Positions 57,371 to 64,000 of a stretch of DNA of 64,000 nucleotides are shown piece by piece. Position 1 is the first letter of the stretch. Every line of letters starts with the position of its first letter. Source of the DNA: Micropterix aruncella (lineage: Eukaryota; Arthropoda; Insecta; Lepidoptera; Micropterigidae); NCBI GenBank assembly GCA_944548615.1, contig OX155952.1, forward strand, positions 38,808,350-38,872,349. Direction: 5' to 3'. The notes below the pieces were generated by a model. That model saw only the letters and a program-made list of their open reading frames with translations, was not told where the DNA came from and made no database searches. Made by a program: the position numbers and the translations under genes.

Positions 57371-58065
57371 CTGCCGGTACAAACATGAAAACAAATTTTA
57401 CTTTTTTTTCGCAACCATTAGGTATATCTGACGAAATTTAAGCTAGAGTAGGTGTGATTAAAAACAATAACATGACCAGTGGATACCAAACAATTCCGTT
57501 CATTTAAGTTGTCTAAGGTTTAATCGTATCTCGGAAAATATAGAACACTTTGAAAAGGTTGTACGATCGAATTAAACCTTATAGATCAGACCGCATAATT
57601 TTAATCATTTGAATTGTTACTGGGGACCCAGAAGCGAGGACGGTTCATGACTCTTATAAAAATAAAAAAGCAGCCTCGAAATAATCGCTTTTTGCAGAGT
57701 TTACGGAAGACGGAGCTATATTTCCATATAGATTTGCTTAACCCTAGATTCATATGATATGTAATTTCTATACCCAGATCGGGTTTGTGAAAATATTTTT
57801 TTCTTATTCTTCATAAACATACGTCTCACGGGCTCCCTAGACGGTCGAATTGTTTGTCAAGCATTTACGTGCCTGACAAGCATGCTTGTCCTGGCTTAAT
57901 GACACATCAAGTGTCATTAAGCCACTTGATGTGTCATTAAGCCAGGACATATTTTTATATTTTTTTTTTAAATTTTACCCAATCAAATATTGTGATAAGT
58001 TCGGTTTTGGCCATAGACTGGTCCCTAATCAATCAAGCAAATCAATATGAAAACAGTGGGTTTGT
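57371..58065. other. ACSBG upstream intron, nothing coding recognised
   Basis: No exon candidate joining to GPDQ was found. Contains the hairpin 57887-57949. Confidence 0.45.
57887..57949. repeat. Perfect 27-bp hairpin, 9-nt loop
   Basis: TGTCCTGGCTTAATGACACA... (57887-57913), loop TCATTAAGC, and its exact complement 57923-57949. No transposon ends are recognised around it. Confidence 0.95.
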
Positions 58066-58602
58066 TAAGTCAAATCAAATCAAATCGCATTTATTGTCTT
58101 CAAAAAACTTTACATAGTTGTTTAGACATTTTATATAGCCGCTTAATGTTAAAATAACTTTAAAATGTATACTAAATATTTCATTAGAGACTCACCACAT
58201 AATTGAGTTATATTAGATATTTATAACTACAGATAGTCATGAAATTATAATATTAAAATTAAATGGTCCTGTAAGTAAGAATTATAATTGATTATGGGAG
58301 ACAATTAGAAATAATAGTAATAATATAATAATCAATAAAATGGTACAAATGTCAAGTTAAATAAAAAAAAATCGAGATGGAAATTGTCAGTAATCTAATT
58401 ATAATTCGTTAATATTATATAATTCTCTCGCAATAAGGTAGCCTTTTAATTTCGATTTAAATTGGGTGATATTTCCGTTTCTACATATACTTTTGATATT
58501 CTCAGGCAGTTTATTGTAACAAGTGTTTATCGACGCCCTTGTAAGGGCGTAATTGACAACTACGACAATGGTTTTATGTACGCGACGCGTGATTATGTGC
58601 AT
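58066..58602 (-). pseudogene. LINE C-terminal remnant and 3' tail
   Basis: The minus frame has VVVVNYALTRASINTCYNKL and PENIKSICRNGNITQFKSKL, a Jockey/CR1-like C-terminus (N-LP--IK-----F---LK). It ends about 58405 and is followed by an AT-rich 3' UTR ending in a TTTGATTTGATTTGA microsatellite at 58069-58088. Confidence 0.7.
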
Positions 58603-58904
58603 ATTTTAGACTGTACTAGATTTTTATTTCAAAGCAATGCCCCCGACGAATCATTGTGCATCAAACTAGTATATAGAAGCGTCGCCAGAGGATGTGTGGA
58701 ATGTTGGCGATGCAAAAGCAAGCCAAAAGTGCATTTACAATGTATTTGCATTACAGTAAAGTCATTTTACTCTAGGGCGGTGTCGACTACAACGGGCAGA
58801 CCCGTCACCCCAGGCTGGTATAACGATATGTGATCGTTATTTCAGCAGTGGGATGAGCATAGAAGACTTAGACAATGATAATTCACTATCTAGCACCGCC
58901 AACT
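58603..58904. other. Unrecognised sequence
   Basis: A plus frame to 58833 is open (CVECWRCKSKPKVHLQCICI) but matches nothing I know. Possibly transposon-derived. Confidence 0.35.
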
Positions 58905-59115
58905 AGCACGCGTGAGGCCAACCCTTACCGCACCGGGCAGTTAACCCAGCGGGCAGATCAAGCGCCCTCGCTGCCATTATGGCCAGATTTCTCCGGCCTC
59001 CCGACTGGTTACAGGTTCGAGGTCGCTTACCTCACGTAGTGGTGATTAGATTATAACCTAACACATGAGTCACAAAGGCTCAACTGCACTCGGCCCATTA
59101 GCTCTCAAACTCCCC
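58905..59115 (-). repeat. GC-rich dispersed repeat, copy 5
   Basis: In reverse it has TGTAACCAGTCGGGAGGCC and the AGAAATCTGGCC word also seen at 39105. Truncated and diverged. Confidence 0.6.
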
Positions 59116-59635
59116 AAACTCTAGACACTCTAGGGCTACAGCGCGAAGTGGGAAGTACTGAAATGTAGAGATATACATTTACGCGTCTGACCCAGATTAG
59201 ACAGCCTAGTTAAAAGCTAAATGCACCGCGGCGGCAGATACCGAAATATCCCACCATAAACTCCACAAATTGAAAGCGAAAAGTTCGTCATGACGCTTGT
59301 TTGTGCAGTGTAATCACTCGTTGAATGGACTGAAGAATGTTGATTTAGTATTCCTTGGCGCCTTCGCATTTAACCTTCGGTCGATACCGACTTCTTCGTA
59401 GTGTTTTTTTAAGAAGGTTCCTTTTACGCAGATTGTAACGTTATTAATCATTCTTCTCCGGATTTTTAAAAATAAACATGTTAATTTGAAGGATATCTGG
59501 CTTATTATGAGTCAAAATTTCGAAAACAACTGAGATTTTTCAATTTCGTTTTCACAATAGGAAATTTGGTTTTAAATAAAATTTCAAATATCTGTTTTTT
59601 TAAGAATTCGAATTTTCGTCTCCCGATAAGCCGGG
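59116..59635. other. Non-coding, nothing recognised
   Basis: AT-rich toward 59500. No ORF or repeat identified. Confidence 0.45.
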
Positions 59636-59845
59636 AGGTAAGCTAAATGTAAGCGGTGGCTGAGGTGTTGGGACCGGCTTTCGGTCTCCTCACCGCAGAC
59701 ATTAGTGCCGTGACATCACTCACCTGGTGCTACTCGACAGCAATAGGTACAGGTATGTACGCTAACGAAAAAACGCGTGTTCTACGAACGCCGGTCCCCG
59801 CGCCTCAGCCACCGTTTACATTTAGCTCAGTCCCCAACAGTAGAC
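59636..59845. mobile_element. Foldback MITE, about 45-bp arms
   Basis: AGCTAAATGTAAGCGGTGGC at the left and GCCACCGTTTACATTTAGCT at the right are inverted, and GGGACCGGC pairs with GCCGGTCCC. A partial inverted copy lies at 20460-20592. Confidence 0.85.
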
Positions 59846-59929
59846 GTTCTTTAAATGTACGTATATAATCAAAACTATCCGTAGAATACTGGATAACAAT
59901 GTTCGTTCATCAACACCATCATCAACACT

Positions 59930-62325
59930 CCTGGACAGCCCCGGACCTTATGTGGCCCCGGCGGGTCCAGCAATGTGGATCTCACGCTGTGCTCCCGGGT
60001 TTCGCCCGTTGAATGAACAATTGGACAGTTCATGAGCACCTTTCCTCTTCGGACCACAGACTCGTAACATTTGGCATCGGCTTTCGCGTTCCCCCAACCC
60101 CACAATCCGAGTGGCGTTACCGAACCGGCGACATTAACTGGGACCGATTCGGTGAAGTCCTCTGCGAGAACCTGGAGGGCTTTCCATCGCCTCCCAGTAA
60201 CACCGCAGAGGACTTATGCGCCGCATTTAATGCGGCCATATTGTCTTCCTGTGATGCCGTAGTAGGGCGGAAGAAACACCGCAGTGGTTTCGCGGCCCCG
60301 TGGTGGTCTTCCAACCTCCGAGCTGGGGAAATGCTACAAGCGTGCTTACGAGAAAATGGGGGAGACCCGTAGGGGTTTGGCCCCCCCTGAGCGCGTGGAG
60401 GCTTCAAAAGCGAACCTGACTTCGGCTCGTGGGGTCTATCATGCCGCCATTAGGCATGCCAAGACGGAGTCGTGGAGGCGGTGGGCTACCGACGTAGGTA
60501 ACGCCAATTCGTGGGACATGAAAAAGGCTCTCCATAAAAACGCCAAAAGCGCCGATGACTTTCTTTCAACCATTGTGGACGACAACTCTGCTGCAACCCT
60601 TGATACGAAAGAGACGCTTTTGGCGCTCCTGCATTTGCTTTGTCCCTCGGATCAGCCCGCACGGGATGATCCACATCATGCGCAGATTCGGCGATTAACA
60701 GTCGTCGACTCTCGTGTTCCTGACGTTTCGGGTGTCATTGCGGAGGAGCTTGATAAACTCATCGGCTTTCTATCAACTCGTAAGGCGCCCGGGATTGACC
60801 TTATCACGGCGAGCATCGTCAAGCGCGTCTGAGGGTTCGCCAGGTGGGAGGTGACTGTGCTTATGCAGAAATGCATAAGTGACGGCCATTTTCCCTCCTG
60901 CTGGAAGGCTGGTCTTCTTCGTGTAATTCCCAAGGGTACAAATGTAATGACAAACCTCGGTCGGACGCAAAAGCGTACAAGCCCATCACACTGCATCATA
61001 CTGGGAAAAGTGTTGGAGGTGCTTGTGCGCGACCGTCTTGAGACGTCTCTGTCTCTTCAGAGCGACCGACAGTTTGGATTTACCCGAGGGAAGTCCACTG
61101 AGGATGCTATCCTTTTCGCTAAGACTTGGACTCGCGATTTTGTCGGTAAATACGTCATCGGGGTTTTCCTCGATATCTCGGGTGCCTTCGATAACGCGTG
61201 GTGGCCGATGATCCTGAGCAAGCTCCGTCTCAGACAGTGCCCGAATAACATCCTTAAGATGATCCGCAGCTATTTTTCCGACAGGTCCGTTACTCTTAAG
61301 TATGGACCCTCGTCAGTGAGTACGGTTCCCTCTATGGGGTGTCCGCAGGGGTCGGTGCTCGGTCCCAGTCTTTGGAATATCCTCTTTGACGACCTGCTCA
61401 GGTTGCCTTACCCGGTGCACCGTCAGCGCCTATGCTGATGATGCCCTCCTTCTGATGGGCGGCAAGAGCCGCGCAGAGGTCTAAAGAAGGGCGGCCGGTT
61501 CGCTGGACCTCATCCTTGGGTGAGGAAGGCGCAACAGGCTGTCCTTCTCTCCGGCTAAAACTCAGGCATTATTATTGATGGGGCGTCTTCAGCGGAATCC
61601 ACTTATCCGGGTCGGAGGGCGTTTTGTAGCTATCCCGCAGTGTGTCCGCTTCCTGGGGGTTTCTCTGGCCGCTACCTGGTGGTTTTATGCAGCGCGTGCT
61701 TGGGCGTGGCCCTCCATTTCGGAGGCCGCGCGTGTGGTTCTACTGCGTGGCCAGCGTCTCCCTCTGGTGGCTTTGACTGGCGCGTATCGAACGACCTCCA
61801 CTCTCGCTCTTCCCGTCATCGCTGGGATACTGCCGATCGATCTGGAGATTTCGGAGCGTGCGGCTAAGTCATGGCTACGCCGCGGGGAGCCAGTGGACTA
61901 TTTCAGTCTGACGGCGAACCCGGCGGTAACCAGGTTGGTGGACTGTAACCGCCTGATTCGGGCGGAGAGCCTGCGCGTCTGGCAGGAACGGTGGGATGCC
62001 GGCGGTACGGGCCACCTTACCCATAGTTTTTTCCCGTCGGTGTCAGAGCGGATGAAAAATGATTTCCTGCGGTTTGACCACCGGCTCACGCAACTCGTCG
62101 GGGGTCACGGTGAATTCAAGGCCATACCGCACGGGCAGTAATGCTGGATACGGTTGGTGCGTGCGTTGGCAGTCTGCCGATCTGGTATATGGATCTCGTG
62201 TGATGCGGGGTTTGCTTCCGTGCGTTCCGGGTGTTTGCGGACAACTGGGTATCCAATTGGGAGGAGCTGAGGTAGCGGGGCTCTCTCCCCCCCCCCCCCC
62301 TCCGGAAAAGGGCCTCCCCTTTTAA
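59930..62325 (+). pseudogene. R1-type endonuclease/reverse transcriptase, multiply frameshifted
   Basis: Endonuclease end: TLCGPGGSSNVDLTL, then NNWTVHEHLSSSDHRLVTFG (60013). Linker: RWATDVGNANSWDMKKALHK. RT: STRKAPGIDLITASIVKRV, FPSCWKAGLLRVIPKG, RQFGFTRGKSTEDAILF, VFLDISGAFDNAWWPMIL (catalytic Asp, about 61170), MGCPQGSVLGPSLWNILFDD, then in another frame AYADDALLLMG (about 61425). Thumb: IPQCVRFLGVSLA, PVIAGILPIDLEISERAAKS, then HGEFKAIPHGQ. At least five frame breaks (near 60010, 60310, 60832, 61430, 62140) make it inactive. Confidence 0.85.
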
Positions 62326-62905
62326 CGGTGCTGTCCGTGGGCTGCTTCATCGCCCGAAGCCGCCCGTATCGTATCGTGACGTCCCGTCCGCCCCTGTGGG
62401 TGCGTGCCTTTCGCAGGTTCTCCCGGTCTAGATGCCCCCGACGGCGCCCCTGCTGCTGTTTATTGATGTAAGTCGGCACCGCACATAACCACATGGATAC
62501 ACCGCCACAAATCACCAACGATAAATATAAATAACAGTTATCTAGTATATAAGAGTAACTTCATTTGTAAAACTTTTTTTTCTTCTAATTATTTGTTAGT
62601 TTGTAAGCAATATGTAAACAGTTTTTGATAAAAAAATAAACGGTTCACGGGGTTGCCGGAGGGGGTAGAAACCCGGAGAATCTTCCTCCATGTCTCCGTT
62701 CGTTCACCCCTCACGCGCTACCCTTCCGGTACGCGTGAGGTTGTCATTGCACGACATCCCGGGCAGATACGTTGTTAGAACTGGAAACGACCCATGTTGT
62801 TAGAACTGGTGGTGGGCGGGGTGGGGAACGACCCATGGTGGTGGGCGGGGTTTCTTCCCCCGCCTTTCACCGCGTAAACGTATAATAAAAAAAAATAAAA
62901 AAAAC
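59930..62905 (+). mobile_element. R1-type LINE, 5'-truncated, decayed
   Basis: The plus strand carries the end of an APE endonuclease, an RT domain, a C-terminal part and a 3' UTR ending in an A-rich stretch (62884-62906). Layout and motifs match the R1 clade, a site-specific arthropod LINE group. This copy sits in intron or upstream DNA, not rDNA. The 3' UTR has short repeated words (GTTGTTAGAACTGG and GGTGGTGGGCGGGG, each twice, 62771-62850). Confidence 0.82.
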
Positions 62906-63002
62906 AACATTCGTTTACCTCTCGTTGGGACACGTCTCTCCAAAAGTACACGCCCTGGATGGCTTAGCCTTTCACCTCTTGTAGGTCCTGGTGTCGACGG
63001 GG
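62906..63002. other. Junction between two LINE fragments
   Basis: Short stretch after the R1 tail. In reverse it continues the frame of the LINE C-terminus at 63003. No other feature. Confidence 0.4.
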
Positions 63003-63442
63003 GTTCACAACTACGGGCAGGATAGGAGGTGGTGTTCATCCTGCAGCGTTCCACACCCGCATATTGGAGCCCCAGCCGACAAGATTGGCTCGGCATATGT
63101 CACATCCACCTTTAGTCTGTTGAGACTACGCCAAAGGTTGTAAAGGGAATATGGGACCCCGGGGCTATCTCTTAATTTACGACCTCGCCCAGTGAAGCCC
63201 TCCATTAAGTGATGCGGTTCAAAATTGACTGTCTTGGAGCAGTTAGTTGAGTGCGGCTTAAGAATGACTTTCGCCGATTTGAGACGATTGTAATGTGGTT
63301 CTTGCCCGCGCAGTGGGTGTCTTGGATTGTAAGTTGCCTGTAGGCGTTCAGAATCAGCCAGGAGATCACGGGGTATTGCAAAGGAGCGATACCAATGAGC
63401 GGATAAAGCTTTTCGACGGGAGTACATTATCAAGTATGGCAT
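63003..63442 (-). pseudogene. LINE C-terminal remnant with Cys/His motif
   Basis: Minus frame: SRRKALSAHWYRSFAIPRDL, NPRHPLRGQEPHYNRLKSAK, YNLWRSLNRLKVDVTYAEPI and CGCGTLQDEHHLLSCP. W--LNRL-V-V-------G-----C-CG--QDEHHLL-CP is the usual C-terminal Cys/His motif of Jockey/R1-like LINEs. RT itself is not in view on this side. Confidence 0.75.
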
Positions 63443-63638
63443 AACGTCTTACAAAATTGTGTCCTTGTTTGGCCATTATTGCAATTAGGAAGATCGTTAT
63501 TTAGGGATCCCACGTACACATTTTTTTAGCCTCTCAATACATAGCGACTTTGCTGCTTTTTAACTCTCAGTGAAGTTCGCTTCAGTTGTCGTTCCACCGT
63601 GTTCATCAGCTGGCTTCACTGATGAGACCGCTTCGTCT
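63443..63638. other. Non-coding, nothing recognised
   Basis: No motif or repeat identified. Confidence 0.4.
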
Positions 63639-63935
63639 TCATCCACATTGCTGGTTTTCATTATCTTCATCAACGTCACCTTCCATATTGAATTTCTCAT
63701 TGTCATGGCTTTGTCGTCTCGCAAATTTCACACAATACAAGCAAGAAATTCCCGAGCAACAACCACACATGATCGAATATTTCAGTCCTACTTTTTTGCA
63801 TCCAAACGATGTCGTGCAAACTTTCTTGCAATTGCACAAAATTTGAGTTTACAGACTCTGTGTGGCACAGGGGGCGCAGTTGCAGTGGTTTCTCAGTGGG
63901 CCATGAGCAGTGGTTTCTCAGCCACAATCGACAAG
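63639..63935 (-). pseudogene. Cys-rich C-terminus of a transposon protein
   Basis: The minus frame gives CNCKKVCTTSFGCKKVGLKY, SIMCGCCSGISCLYC and a tail NMEGDVDEDNENQQ. The spacing C-C---C------CKK-GL--S--CG-C-G-SC is the CXC-like tail found in some insect transposon proteins. An upstream APPVPHRV segment lies in another frame, implying a frameshift near 63845. Confidence 0.5.
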
Positions 63936-64000
63936 TTTCTTTTCGTATCCATCCCACTATATAAGGTATAAGCGGAAATGCTTATGTTGAAGGCAAAGAA

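Noticed and set aside
63570..63971. 133-codon plus ORF at the right edge
   Set aside because: Opposite strand of the Cys-rich transposon tail; composition fits a shadow frame.

Overview
This is a eukaryotic, intron-bearing, AT-rich window from an insect genome. The transposon mix (R1- and R2-type LINEs, BEL/Pao, piggyBac-like TTAA elements, Helitron) fits Lepidoptera best, but the order is inferred, not proven. The one recognisable cellular gene is on the minus strand: an acyl-CoA synthetase of the bubblegum/ACSBG family. Thirteen exons chain in phase from 57370 down to a TAA stop at 10593. All junctions obey GT-AG. The short first coding exon was not found.

Almost everything else is transposable elements, many nested, filling the introns and flanks. 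Left flank (1-7.5 kb): a Tc1-like remnant and an LTR fragment with a tRNA-Trp primer site. A 5.5-kb DDE transposon sits inside the LTR TATA box, and a PIF/Harbinger derivative sits inside that. An R2-type LINE (7.7-10 kb) abuts the gene's 3' end. The gene's 3' half (10.5-25.3 kb) has compact exons separated by LINE tails, a Helitron, piggyBac-like MITEs and foldback elements. The first intron seen (25.3-57.2 kb, about 31.9 kb) holds a LINE broken by a hAT element that itself carries a LINE tail. It also holds a near-identical 4-kb duplication around a 200-N gap and a BEL/Pao element with matching LTRs and TSDs but no reverse transcriptase domain. Upstream (57.4-64 kb) are LINE fragments, a MITE and an R1-type LINE.

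No tRNA, rRNA, CRISPR or bacterial-type operon was found. The most notable observations are the RT-less but open BEL/Pao ORF, an apparent 191-bp mobilised tail of the R2-type LINE, MITE-borne CTCF-like motifs, several perfect long hairpins, a MITE about 20 bp from a splice donor, and a LINE 5' junction carrying target-derived filler.
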